64,000 nucleotides of DNA, taken from positions 558,001 to 622,000 of the forward strand of contig NZ_MJBI02000001.1 of assembly GCF_002742385.2 (NCBI RefSeq), read 5' to 3'. Every line of letters starts with the position of its first letter. Position 1 is the first letter of the stretch. Positions 15,899-23,753 of the stretch are shown here, in pieces. Under the pieces are notes generated by a model. The model was not told the DNA's origin, did no database searches, and saw nothing but the letters and a program-made list of their open reading frames with translations. Source of the stretch: Macrococcoides goetzii (GTDB taxonomy: Bacteria; Bacillota; Bacilli; Staphylococcales; Staphylococcaceae). The translations under genes were made by a program, and so were the position numbers.

Positions 15899-16288
15899 AT
15901 TTTTAAAATAAAATTGTATAAACTTTCTGCAACGTTTTCTTCTGTAACTTTGATATGACTTACATTATCTAAATAATAAAATGTCGCTGAGTTATTGATA
16001 TTTAAGAAATTATCATCAAAATAGGCTATTACTACTTGTATACCGCAACCAAAGCTATTCCCAATTCAATATGTGTTCCTTTTCCTCCGGGTAAAATAAC
16101 AATAAGACATCCGATTTTTTGACTGCTTGAAACTCTGCCTGACCAATATTTTTCAATTCAGTTTCATTACTTGCTTTATCATTTAGAGTGCATTTATAAG
16201 TGTTAGTAAAACCTTTATCATCCAACTGTTTTATAGTTTCATTAACAATTTCTTTATTCAAACAGCTACTCGCAATATAATATTTCAT
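15889..16288 (-). pseudogene. nucleoside 2-deoxyribosyltransferase-like gene with two frameshifts
   Basis: The first frame, from the ATG at 16288, encodes MKYYIASSCLNKEIVNETIK and continues past KSDVLLLFYP, like the first half of a deoxyribosyltransferase-type Rossmann enzyme. Near 16085 the meaning shifts by one base and reads PGGKGTHIELGIAL, the conserved second motif with the catalytic glutamate region. A second shift near 16035 restores VVIAYFDDNFLNINNSA and FYYLDNVSHIKVTEENV, up to a TAG at 15889-15891. Assembled, the three pieces make a gene of about 132 codons. Relatives transfer or hydrolyse nucleoside bases. Two indels argue against a sequencing error. Confidence 0.75.
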
Positions 16289-16524
16289 TTTGCATTACCT
16301 CATATCAGTTTTTCTATGCATCTATTTCAAATGCTCCTTATAAAAACAAACACGTATTTTACTTTTTAATATATTTCCAATCAATGTACCATATAAATAG
16401 ATAGAAAATTCTAAAATTTGATAAATTTATTGATATTTTATCAAACTATATATGGAAAGCATTTCTCACTATACTGCGCGAATTGCTTTTGAATCAATGA
16501 GTTATTTTACATTTTACTATAGAA

Positions 16525-16913
16525 CTACAACTCATCCTTATAATATTTTAATAAAACTCATGCCTCGCTTTTGGTGGCGCTATTGAATTAGGTAAATTAT
16601 TAATGTTAAACCAATTCAAATCTATAGATTCATCTGAGTTTCTAATTTCCTCTGAAAATGTTCTCGATTCATAGAGGGCAATAGTGTTATATACTTCATC
16701 GCCATTTAGATAGATATAATGAATATCCTCACCAGAAAACAGATAAATGAATTTCAAATGCTCAATATTAAGTCCTGTTTCTTCTTTAGTTTCTATAATA
16801 GCTACTGCTTCATAACTTTCTCCAAGTTCCATTGCTCCCCCTGGTAAACCCCACATTTTTTTATCACTTCGTTTTTGAAGTAATATTTCTTTATAATTGC
16901 TAATTTTTGTTAT
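16525..16913 (-). pseudogene. Nudix hydrolase gene, 5'-truncated and frameshifted
   Basis: The main frame (16856-16548) holds an intact Nudix box, GLPGGAMELGES...ETKEETGL. The same frame continues upstream as KISNYKEILLQKRSDKK, clearly Nudix sequence, but meets a TAA near 16910 before any start, so the first 15-20 residues are missing. At the other end the frame turns into ARHEFY and stops. A one-base shift would instead give VLLKYYKDEL and a TAG at 16525-16527, the expected C-terminus. The gap between 16289 and 16524 shows nothing recognisable. Confidence 0.75.
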
Positions 16914-16925
16914 TAATTAATGTAA

Positions 16926-17390
16926 CTAATAAAATCTTTCTTCCCACTCCGATAAGTACATAGCATCAAGACACTGTTCAGGGTTTGAAATTTGTGATAT
17001 TAGCTCTAAACTATTACCATCTAAATCATAAAAATGAATCTTAGAACTAGCATTATTCACATGTGGTAATACAAAAGGTTCTTCTCCACTAAATCCAAAA
17101 GCACCTCTAGTTTCAATTCCTTTTTTATTTAACCATTGTTTTGCTGTCTTTAAATCTTCTAAATCAACATTAAAGGCAATATGACGAATAGAAGGATGAT
17201 AATCTAAACGGACACTTTCACATTCCCATAGTCCTAACCAACTCACATCTTTCTCAATCCACATAAATGCAACCTTATTTGGTATATGATTTTCTAATGT
17301 TAATCCTAAACTTTCATAAAATTTAATAGAATTTAATAAATTGCTAACTGGTAGATGTGCTTCGAATAAACCTTTAATCAAACTAAACAC
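16926..17390 (-). CDS. VOC family (glyoxalase/bleomycin-resistance fold) protein
   Basis: The 154-residue protein shows one pair of beta-alpha-beta-beta-beta units: AHLPVSNLLNSIKFYESLGL at the start, a middle IRHIAFNVDLEDL with a likely metal-binding histidine, and FYDLDGNSLELIS near residue 120, where the Glu of the typical DPDGN.xEL signature lies. VOC proteins include fosfomycin thiol transferases, glyoxalases and drug-binding proteins; this one is not recognised further. The start is uncertain: GTG at 17390 overlaps the upstream gene by 8 bases, and a TTG at 17381 has better spacing from GAGGGG. The gene pair is probably an operon. Confidence 0.8.
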   Translation of the reverse strand: MFSLIKGLFEAHLPVSNLLNSIKFYESLGLTLENHIPNKVAFMWIEKDVSWLGLWECESVRLDYHPSIRHIAFNVDLEDLKTAKQWLNKKGIETRGAFGFSGEEPFVLPHVNNASSKIHFYDLDGNSLELISQISNPEQCLDAMYLSEWEERFY

Positions 17391-18045
17391 CCCTCTTTTT
17401 GATTTCCAATTGATTATTTAGATAATTCAACATATATTCGTCAGTAACTATTTGTATAGGATATGACTTAGATAATTTGTCCGAAAATAACCATCTTCTT
17501 CTTTCTTTGGTTAATAAAATATATTCTTTTTCTTCACCTGAACATATAAAATTTAAACCTTCTTCTATTAACTCGTTATCTCGTTCCCTAAATTTATAAT
17601 TCTCTAACTGTTTAAAAGTCTCATTAACCTTATTTGTAACTAAACTAATTTCACTTATTCTGATATATCTATTATTTATAGAATTTTTGCAATCTGAATC
17701 ATTTCTTGCTATAAATTCTACAATATTTCCAGATGAGTCATTAATGTAAAAAGATTTAGCGCTTATATGATCAAAATAAATTTCATCTTTATCATCTTCA
17801 GTTAAGAGACATACTCGGCCACTTATTTTTTTCTTTAAAAAGTTATAATGATTTGGGGGAATATCTATAGCAAAATGATAAAATGGTTCCTTTTTATTGA
17901 TATCATTTTCAAATATAATATCACTCTTAATGAGATGAACGATTAATTTATTTTCCATAATTTCTGTCTTAAACCCTAAATCACTATAAAATTCCTTTAA
18001 TTTATGAATTTCTTTAGTTAGTAAGTGAATCGATAAAATGTTCAA
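17383..18045 (-). CDS. two-domain VOC family protein
   Basis: The 220-residue protein starts at a TTG (18045) with GAGAGGG upstream. It contains one VOC module at about residues 1-115 (SIHLLTKEIHKLKEFYSDLGF ... FYINDSSGNIVEFIA) and a second, less clear module from residue 128 (ISEISLVTNKVNETFKQLE). The order matches dimer-like fused VOC proteins of Bacillales, some of which are ring-cleaving dioxygenases or drug-binding proteins. The GNIVEF stretch keeps the glutamate ligand. It is co-transcribed with the next VOC gene, which it overlaps. Confidence 0.75.
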   Translation of the reverse strand: MNILSIHLLTKEIHKLKEFYSDLGFKTEIMENKLIVHLIKSDIIFENDINKKEPFYHFAIDIPPNHYNFLKKKISGRVCLLTEDDKDEIYFDHISAKSFYINDSSGNIVEFIARNDSDCKNSINNRYIRISEISLVTNKVNETFKQLENYKFRERDNELIEEGLNFICSGEEKEYILLTKERRRWLFSDKLSKSYPIQIVTDEYMLNYLNNQLEIKKRGV

Positions 18046-18162
18046 TGTTCCCTCTCCCCTTCTTTTTGAACATTATATAAATAATCTCATATAAATCATA
18101 TATGCCAATAGTCTGATTTTTCTATCTATTAAGCAGTTATTAACTCCTTTCTAAAAAACAAA

Positions 18163-18190
18163 AAACTCTTTGGAATCATCCAAAGAGTTT
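18163..18190 (-). terminator. rho-independent terminator, rpsI-type downstream of copy D
   Basis: A perfect 12-bp stem (18163-18174 with 18179-18190) has a 4-base loop and is followed on the minus strand by TTTTTTG. It lies 20 bases past the stop codon of the rpsI tail at 18210, where a ribosomal operon terminator would be expected. Confidence 0.8.
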
Positions 18191-18209
18191 GAAATGTAAT
18201 TTTGAAATA

Positions 18210-18278
18210 TTAACGTTTTAAGAACTGTGGTGAACGACGAGCGCCTTTAAGACCTGGTTTCTTACGTACTTTCATACG
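18210..18278 (-). repeat. attachment site D: intact last 22 codons of rpsI (ribosomal protein S9) without the gene
   Basis: The minus strand encodes RMKVRKKPGLKGARRSPQF followed by LKR and a TAA, an undamaged C-terminus of ribosomal protein S9. The similarity stops exactly at 18278, next to the stop codon of the methyltransferase gene, and no other part of rpsI is present in the window. A 22-codon duplicate of a gene 3' end is the hallmark of site-specific integration. Macrococcus resistance islands are known to use rpsI. It is the best preserved of the three tail copies. Confidence 0.85.
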
Positions 18279-19016
18279 TTAATACTTTTTCGCTTTTATC
18301 ACTATAAACGGTGGTCTATGATTTACTTTCATAATATCTTCTGCATCCCATAATTTTAACGACATTTCTGTATTGCCTGTATCAAGTACTCGTTCAATAA
18401 TGAATCCATTATCGATTATAGTATTCATCATTGTTCCAATTGTGCGATGATAACGAATTACTTCAGTATCTAACCACTCTATCGGTCTCGCGCTTTCTTC
18501 AAAATAATGATCTAATTTATAGTGATTGAATCGACTCTCAACGTGAGACCAATTTTCTTTTTGTTTCGTTGCTGTTGTTAACGGATGTTCTGTAGAAAAT
18601 AGTAATATACCGTCATTTGCTAATAATTTATTTAATTTTTTCATTAGTAAATTGAAATCTTCAATGTAATGGAAAGCCAGACATGATACTATCACATCAA
18701 ATTTAATGTCTGTTTCATATGAAAGTATATCTGTTACCACAAATGATACGCGTTCATCATCAACAAGTTCTTTCGCATATGAAATCATGTTATTAGAAAT
18801 ATCTAACCCTACAATCTGTTTTGGGTTCAATTCGAGCATATATTGAATAAATTTTCCCATACCACAACCAATGTCTAATACCATTTTCCCTTTTATATCT
18901 GGCAACTCTTCTTTCATTATCGGCATTTCGATCATTTCGTTATAACTTAACTTATTGTTACGAATTTTTGTGTAACCTTTGTAGAAATGCTCATTATCAT
19001 AAATATTTTGTGACAT
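18279..19016 (-). CDS. class I SAM-dependent methyltransferase
   Basis: From the ATG at 19016 (AGGAG nine bases upstream) the protein has 245 residues. Motif I for S-adenosylmethionine binding is MVLDIGCGMGKFIQYML near residue 44, followed by IVGLDISNNMISYAKELV and FDVIVSCLAFHYIEDF with the motif II/III region. This is the YcgJ/Ubi-like group of small-molecule methyltransferases. The substrate is unknown. The stop codon directly touches the rpsI tail copy D, so the gene marks the right side of that junction. An ATG at 19025 overlaps the ribosome site and is unlikely to be used. Confidence 0.85.
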   Translation of the reverse strand: MSQNIYDNEHFYKGYTKIRNNKLSYNEMIEMPIMKEELPDIKGKMVLDIGCGMGKFIQYMLELNPKQIVGLDISNNMISYAKELVDDERVSFVVTDILSYETDIKFDVIVSCLAFHYIEDFNLLMKKLNKLLANDGILLFSTEHPLTTATKQKENWSHVESRFNHYKLDHYFEESARPIEWLDTEVIRYHRTIGTMMNTIIDNGFIIERVLDTGNTEMSLKLWDAEDIMKVNHRPPFIVIKAKKY

Positions 19017-19160
19017 TCTATTCATCTCCTAATTATACTTGGGCCCAGTAATTATATTTTATAAAACTATATAAAAAAGAATAGACTTATATTATAAAAA
19101 TATGTATGATGTATTATAGAAGTAGCAAAAATAATTTTACAAAAATTTACATATATTTTA

Positions 19161-19185
19161 ACAGCCATCGTTTATCGATGGCTGT
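19161..19185. terminator. bidirectional hairpin terminator at the end of the hydrolase gene
   Basis: A perfect 10-bp stem (19161-19170 with 19176-19185) has a 5-base loop that contains the hydrolase stop codon (19172-19174). The T-rich side is on the plus strand; on the minus strand the tail is weaker. Confidence 0.6.
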
Positions 19186-20050
19186 TTTGTTTTATCCAAT
19201 TATCAATTAGGATTGAAACCTCAGATGCTTTATCATGATATAAACTATGATTACTATCTTTCAAAATTGTAATACTTATATCCCTTGCTTTAATAAACTG
19301 ATTGATGCATTTTTCACGGATATCATTAATCTCTTCTGGCTTGTCACTTCGTATCATATAAATATCTTTATCAATTGTTCGTATTAAATCATAATCAGGA
19401 TAATTTACGACATCTAAAGTCATTTGTACGCCTACTTCTTCTGATAAAGTAAACACTAATTTACCATCTTCTTCTTTAAATAATCTTCTATCAATGATAT
19501 TCTTCTCAAATGTGTTTCCTTGAGTGATTAAACTTTCAAATAACTCTTGCTCTGAACTATAACTCAAAGTTCGAATTAAGCTTCGCGTATCATTGATTTC
19601 TTTTTCTAGACTATAGCCATCAAAGTATTTAGGAACTAAATATCCACCATCAAGCAGTATTAAAGTTTCTAGCGAGTATTTACTCGCATAGAATAATCCG
19701 TAGTGTGCTGCTATTGAATGACAAACTAAATGAAAGTTATCTATTTGGATTTTATTGATAAATGAATATAGCCACTTAGCAATCGTTTCTGGTGTGAAAT
19801 CATTATTACTGATTAATTTTGATTCTCCTCTTTCAGGTAGGTCTACAGAAATAATATGATACCGATCTTTAAGTAGTTTAATCATCGGTAAATAATCTAA
19901 ACCATTTGCACCAAATCCATGTAAAAGCAATAAAGTTTCAAACTTGTTATTTTTATTGTCAGTTTCAAAATAGCTAATTTTTCCATTAGTTGTTTCTACT
20001 GTTTTATAATCTAAATGATTTTCTTTTAACAAATGATTTAAATTCTTCAA
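19172..20050 (-). CDS. alpha/beta hydrolase
   Basis: The 292-residue protein starts at TTG (20050) behind AGGTGATACA. Features of the fold are LLLHGFGANGLDYLPM (oxyanion loop) near residue 40, HIISVDLPERGES, and the nucleophile elbow HLVCHSIAAHYG near residue 110, where Ser replaces the centre of GXSXG with altered flanks. ITILKDSNHSLYHDKASEV near residue 262 supplies the catalytic histidine. It could hydrolyse an ester or lactone; the substrate is unknown. Its TTG overlaps no other gene, but an 8-base gap to the nucleotidyltransferase gene upstream suggests co-transcription. Confidence 0.82.
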   Translation of the reverse strand: MKNLNHLLKENHLDYKTVETTNGKISYFETDNKNNKFETLLLLHGFGANGLDYLPMIKLLKDRYHIISVDLPERGESKLISNNDFTPETIAKWLYSFINKIQIDNFHLVCHSIAAHYGLFYASKYSLETLILLDGGYLVPKYFDGYSLEKEINDTRSLIRTLSYSSEQELFESLITQGNTFEKNIIDRRLFKEEDGKLVFTLSEEVGVQMTLDVVNYPDYDLIRTIDKDIYMIRSDKPEEINDIREKCINQFIKARDISITILKDSNHSLYHDKASEVSILIDNWIKQNSHR

Positions 20051-20058
20051 TGTATCAC

Positions 20059-20826
20059 CTACAAATTCTCTATAATAGAATAAATATCCTCGTCATATTT
20101 TATGCTTTTATTTTTACTGATGGTATCTTTAAATAATTGCATGGTCTTCTCTAAAAGTTCTTCTGCACCATCGATACTAATATCCATTTGATATAGTTCT
20201 AGAAATACTTCCTGGAAAGATAGGTCTAGGAGTTGATATTGCTTAAATTGATGTAATTTTTGATTTTCATTTAATATTTGAATTTCTAGAATAAATTCTT
20301 TCATTATATCAATATGAGCTAAGGCGCCAATTAAATTATTTCTTTTTAAGTCGATGATTGCTTTACGGTAACGATAAATAAATTGAAAAGCTATATTCGG
20401 CGTTGTTCGATATGGTTGTTGTTTGTTTAGAAATTGTTCATTCAGTTCATTCATCTTCTTTAATACAGAGCCGTCTGAATCATAGACCACTTTCCAAAGT
20501 GGTGATTGTACACTTAATAATTCAGTAGGCATGATTGAAATATCCATTTCCAGACCATTTTCAAAGAACGGAATTAATAAATAAATATCTTCCCTGAACA
20601 TGCCTTCATGAATATAGATTGCTCCCAAATCTAAAAGTAACTCTTTTATTTTTTCTTTGTTTTCTGTTACAGGTAGATTTACTGCTACCATCATATCTAT
20701 ATCGGAAAAGTCGTCAGTATAGCCATTAACGCCTGATCCAATTTGCACAGCACCTTCAATTCCAAGATGTATTAATTGATTTAATAATTTATCATATATC
20801 TCTTTTCTTTCTTTATATGTATACAA
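20059..20826 (-). CDS. nucleotidyltransferase-fold protein
   Basis: The 255-residue protein starts at TTG (20826) behind AAGGAGGAGAG. The signature VQIGSGVNGYTDDFSDIDMMV at about residues 26-46 has both metal-binding aspartates, and ENGLEMDISIMPTELL near residue 94 offers the third acidic residue. The C-terminal half is helical. The arrangement is that of Minimal-type antibiotic nucleotidyltransferases (Lnu/ANT-like) without a clear subfamily. In contrast to the two nucleotidyltransferase genes at 5.8-7.4 kb, its catalytic motif is intact. Nudix, nucleotidyltransferase, hydrolase and methyltransferase genes follow one another on this strand. Confidence 0.75.
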   Translation of the reverse strand: MYTYKERKEIYDKLLNQLIHLGIEGAVQIGSGVNGYTDDFSDIDMMVAVNLPVTENKEKIKELLLDLGAIYIHEGMFREDIYLLIPFFENGLEMDISIMPTELLSVQSPLWKVVYDSDGSVLKKMNELNEQFLNKQQPYRTTPNIAFQFIYRYRKAIIDLKRNNLIGALAHIDIMKEFILEIQILNENQKLHQFKQYQLLDLSFQEVFLELYQMDISIDGAEELLEKTMQLFKDTISKNKSIKYDEDIYSIIENL

Positions 20827-20844
20827 CTGCTCTCCTCCTTAGAT

Positions 20845-21303
20845 CTATTCATGATTAATAATATGCTCAAAAATTTTATGCTCACCTAACAACTTGTCTT
20901 TTAATACGGCAGGTTGAAGATTAATCTTTTCGATTTCAATTATTGGAAACCATCGATACTCCATATCTTCTCCATTTTCACATCCGATTATAGATGTTCC
21001 TCTATCCCATAATGATTTAGAATGGCAAAAATAATAAACGCCGAGCTCATGGAATGACTTTTCTTGTGAATGATATGTTTGTTCAATGAAAATAGCACTT
21101 TGTTCAATCGCTATGTCAGTAGAAAGTTCTTCAAATATCTCTCTTTTCAACGCTATTCTAGAATCTTCCAGCATTTGAACTTTGCCACCCGGTGGTGCCC
21201 AGTAATCTTTGATGTTTTGAAGTAAAATATGATTATTTTCTATAATTAAAGCTGAAGCTCTGTATTTGAAACGCTTATTATCTTTAGTAAATGTGATGTC
21301 CAT
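20845..21303 (-). CDS. Nudix hydrolase
   Basis: The 152-residue protein carries a full Nudix box at about residues 37-59: PPGGKVQMLEDSRIALKRE followed by IFEEL. The lead-in RASALIIENNHILLQNIKDYW and the MEYRWFPIIEIEKINLQP end are typical. It is most like the ADP-ribose/nucleotide hydrolase subgroup that also decorates antibiotic islands. The ATG has ACAGGAG upstream. It is the first gene of the minus-strand run 18279-21303 and diverges from the DUF402 gene at 21396. Confidence 0.85.
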   Translation of the reverse strand: MDITFTKDNKRFKYRASALIIENNHILLQNIKDYWAPPGGKVQMLEDSRIALKREIFEELSTDIAIEQSAIFIEQTYHSQEKSFHELGVYYFCHSKSLWDRGTSIIGCENGEDMEYRWFPIIEIEKINLQPAVLKDKLLGEHKIFEHIINHE

Positions 21304-21395
21304 AAGTTACTCCTGTAATAATATAATTTTATTTAAAGAATTTTCTGATTAATATATCATATAATTAAATCAATAAATTTACAACGGAGGTTTAA

Positions 21396-21926
21396 ATGAA
21401 AGAATATAATGTTAATACATATAAATACGATCATACTATTCACTATTCGTGGAAATCAGAACTTATAGAGGAGAATAAATCATACATTCTTCTTAAGTCT
21501 CTGCCACCCAGAAAGCTTATTCATCATACACGTGGTCAAACATTTGTTTATGATAATGCTTCTCTTGAGTTCATATCAAAAAGTGACGGTTTTACAATAA
21601 ATACGGACATTTATCGTAATGGTGATATTGAATACTACTGTAATATATGTTCTCTGCCTATATCAAAAGAGAATAATATAGATATTGTTGATTTAGATAT
21701 TGATATGATTATCGATAAAGAAGGTAAATATTATTTTGTAGATGAAGACGAATTTGAAATTAACATAATAAAATATCAATATCCAGATAACTTAATAACA
21801 GAGGTTAGTCACTTGAAAGAAAAATTAGAATCTTTATATCGTTCTAAGGAGTTCCCTTTTGATGGTTTTCTATTAAAACATGTTGAAACTATAATGAATG
21901 ATTTAAACAATAATTCGGTTAAATAA
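21396..21926 (+). CDS. DUF402 domain protein, nucleoside tri-/diphosphatase-like
   Basis: The 176-residue protein matches the DUF402 family: an N-terminal KYDHTIHYSWKSELIEEN, WT-like aromatic patches in the middle, and the acidic core IDIVDLDIDMIIDKEGKY followed by YFVDEDEFEINI at about residues 101-131, whose aspartates bind divalent metal. The related Staphylococcus protein Sav1879 hydrolyses nucleoside tri- and diphosphates. Its length agrees with that group. The gene has CGGAGG upstream and ends in a strong shared terminator. Staphylococci carry a housekeeping copy, so whether this one is core or accessory is not clear. Confidence 0.8.
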   Translation: MKEYNVNTYKYDHTIHYSWKSELIEENKSYILLKSLPPRKLIHHTRGQTFVYDNASLEFISKSDGFTINTDIYRNGDIEYYCNICSLPISKENNIDIVDLDIDMIIDKEGKYYFVDEDEFEINIIKYQYPDNLITEVSHLKEKLESLYRSKEFPFDGFLLKHVETIMNDLNNNSVK

Positions 21927-21961
21927 ACGAAATAACTTTTTTTCGTCTATTTGACCGAATT
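21912..21961. terminator. bidirectional terminator between the DUF402 gene and the LacI-type gene
   Basis: A long imperfect stem (21912-21932 with 21941-21961) lies between two converging genes, with T runs on both strands. Confidence 0.75.
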
Positions 21962-21962
21962 T

Positions 21963-22907
21963 TTATGTAGATTTTCTAATGATTAATTTTGACGTTAATT
22001 CCTCTGATGTCGCCGAGTCAGACAGTATTAATTCAACACTTCGTTCTCCCATTTGTGCTAATGGCAGATCAATACTTGTTATGTTATTCACCTGTGAGAG
22101 TTCCCCGTTTTCGTAGGATATGAGTGCAATGTCTTCCGGAACTTTAATGCCTCGATTCTGAAACTCTGCATATAGACCTGCACAGTGCGCATCATTGGTC
22201 ACTATTAACGCATCTGGTAAGTTCATTTGTTTTAATATTTTTTGTGCGAGTTGTTTCCCTTCCGTTAAAGATAATCCACTGACATAGATAAATTCCTTGT
22301 ATTGCATGTCTTCAGGCAATGTCGCATACGCTTTTGCGCGTTCATTTGCACTAAATCCATTATTTCTATGTACTGTGTACCCTATTTTTTTATAACCTTC
22401 ACTCATGAGATGATTCAATGCTTTTTTCATTGCTGCGTATTGATTGATAAATATATACGGGAGATGATCATTCTTCTCCATTAATACAATTGGGCCATAT
22501 TTTTCATAGTCATATATTACATCAATCGGTAGTTGTTTCGTAATAAATATGATGCCATCAATTGATCGATGTTTCAGCATTTCTAATGCCTTTATTTCTT
22601 CGTCTTCTTTATAGTGTGTTTCAATGACAATAATATGATATTGATGTAGTGAAGCCTGCTTAATCGCACCTTCCAAAATTCTTAAATAATATGGATTTGT
22701 AATCCATGGAAATACGACTGCAATCACTCTACTCTTACCACGTGATAGATTTACCGCCAGATGGTTGGGTATATAGTTTAATGTCTTCATTGCCTGCATG
22801 ACTTTATTCCTTTTTTCTTCTTTAACATATGGATGATTATTTATTACTCTGGATACAGTGGTTACTGATACACCTGCTTCCTTTGCGATATCACGAATAT
22901 TTGACAT
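21963..22907 (-). CDS. LacI/GalR family transcriptional regulator
   Basis: Starting from the ATG at 22907 (AAGGGGG nine bases upstream), the protein has 314 residues. The DNA-binding helix-turn-helix is at the N-terminus, NIRDIAKEAGVSVTTVSRVIN, followed by the hinge YIPNHLAVNLSRGKSRVIAV. The periplasmic-binding-like effector domain follows, with LRILEGAIKQASLHQYHIIV, DGIIFITKQL, and the final IALISYENGELSQVNNITSI near residue 265. No sugar gene is adjacent, so the effector cannot be named. A palindrome before the gene suggests autoregulation. Confidence 0.88.
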   Translation of the reverse strand: MSNIRDIAKEAGVSVTTVSRVINNHPYVKEEKRNKVMQAMKTLNYIPNHLAVNLSRGKSRVIAVVFPWITNPYYLRILEGAIKQASLHQYHIIVIETHYKEDEEIKALEMLKHRSIDGIIFITKQLPIDVIYDYEKYGPIVLMEKNDHLPYIFINQYAAMKKALNHLMSEGYKKIGYTVHRNNGFSANERAKAYATLPEDMQYKEFIYVSGLSLTEGKQLAQKILKQMNLPDALIVTNDAHCAGLYAEFQNRGIKVPEDIALISYENGELSQVNNITSIDLPLAQMGERSVELILSDSATSEELTSKLIIRKST

Positions 22908-22925
22908 GAAGCAATTCCCCCTTGC

Positions 22926-22943
22926 TATGAAACGAGTTTCATA
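22926..22943. promoter_or_regulatory. LacI-type operator candidate
   Basis: TATGAAAC and GTTTCATA flank two central bases (GA), an almost perfect inverted repeat of the form usual for LacI/GalR operators. It lies 19 bases upstream of the regulator start, between that gene and the divergent small ORF at 22977, so it could govern both. Confidence 0.6.
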
Positions 22944-22976
22944 CATTACAATCGACTTAAGAAAGAGGTGATTGTA

Positions 22977-23063
22977 ATGTATGGTTGTTTATCACTGATT
23001 ATTTTATGTGCCATTGAACTCTTATTTGTGAGTATTGTACCAGAAACTGAAGATAAATATTAA
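22977..23063 (+). CDS. 28-residue hydrophobic peptide, unknown
   Basis: A short frame with a proper ribosome site (AAAGAGGTG, 6 bases before ATG) encodes MYGCLSLIILCAIELLFVSI followed by VPETEDKY. It would be one membrane helix with a charged C-terminal tail. It is divergent from the LacI-type gene and is followed by a terminator-like hairpin at 23102-23143. No family is recognised. A type I toxin-like or regulatory peptide is possible, and chance cannot be excluded at this length. Confidence 0.45.
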   Translation: MYGCLSLIILCAIELLFVSIVPETEDKY

Positions 23064-23101
23064 GGCTTATGAAGGTATGTATAAGGCTTAATTGATAATA
23101 A

Positions 23102-23143
23102 AAATAGACAGGCGGCAATATTTGAGTTGCGTCCTGTCTATTT
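23102..23143. terminator. hairpin terminator between small ORF and Spo0M-like gene
   Basis: An 11-bp outer stem (23102-23112 with 23133-23143) is flanked by A/T runs and lies just past the stop of the minus-strand gene at 23148 and beyond the plus-strand small ORF. It can serve both. Confidence 0.65.
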
Positions 23144-23147
23144 GATG

Positions 23148-23540
23148 TTAGCTTGATTGCACACTTTCAAAGTAAATTTGATCTTCATCATAATAATCTA
23201 CTGCATTATCAACAAATACGTGTGTCATGATATAGAATTCATGGTTATAGTCTTCTATTTCTTCGTGTGTATCAAATATAAATGGTACTTCTTCTGTTCC
23301 GTCATGCTGTAGAATCACTTTTGATATGGGTAAATCGATTGTGTGGAAGTCGCTTGTTTCATCAGTATTTTCTTTTCTTTCGATTAAAATAAGTTCAATA
23401 CGATCAATATCTTGCTCAGCTAAGTTTTCTAATTTTACGATACCAGCAATCTGTTCCTCAGGATGAAATGTTGTTTTTTTAACAAGTGTATCAACTTTCG
23501 CGTCTCCAAATCCTATTGATGTAAGAAGTTCTTTAAACAT
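23148..23540 (-). CDS. Spo0M-like (sporulation-control arrestin-fold) protein
   Basis: The 130-residue protein reads FKELLTSIGFGDAKVDTLVK at the start and EQIAGIVKLENLAEQDIDRI next, the beginning of the Spo0M/SpoOM domain, an arrestin-like beta sandwich. Spo0M proteins are about 250 residues in sporulating Bacillus, so this is roughly the first half. Similar short proteins occur in non-sporulating staphylococci. The function in this group is unknown; a role in cell envelope or division is only guessed from Bacillus. The gene has AGGAGG upstream and stands alone. Confidence 0.65.
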   Translation of the reverse strand: MFKELLTSIGFGDAKVDTLVKKTTFHPEEQIAGIVKLENLAEQDIDRIELILIERKENTDETSDFHTIDLPISKVILQHDGTEEVPFIFDTHEEIEDYNHEFYIMTHVFVDNAVDYYDEDQIYFESVQSS

Positions 23541-23753
23541 GATATACCTCCTCGTATATGAATTTTTAATATAATCTCTCTTAAATTAAATTAATCGTAC
23601 CATAATGCATGTTAGACTTAAAATAATATCCTAATTCTATTGAAATAATGTTTATTTCTTTTCAATTATGGTTACAGTTATACAACGATTATTAAGGTTT
23701 TTCACTTTAATTTCGGTTATAATATAATAATAAAATGAATAAAGGAGTTTTCT

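Noticed and set aside
1..22000. mec, erm or known named resistance genes
   Set aside because: None of the frames shows penicillin-binding protein, ErmA/B-like or efflux signatures; only generic modifying enzymes are seen.
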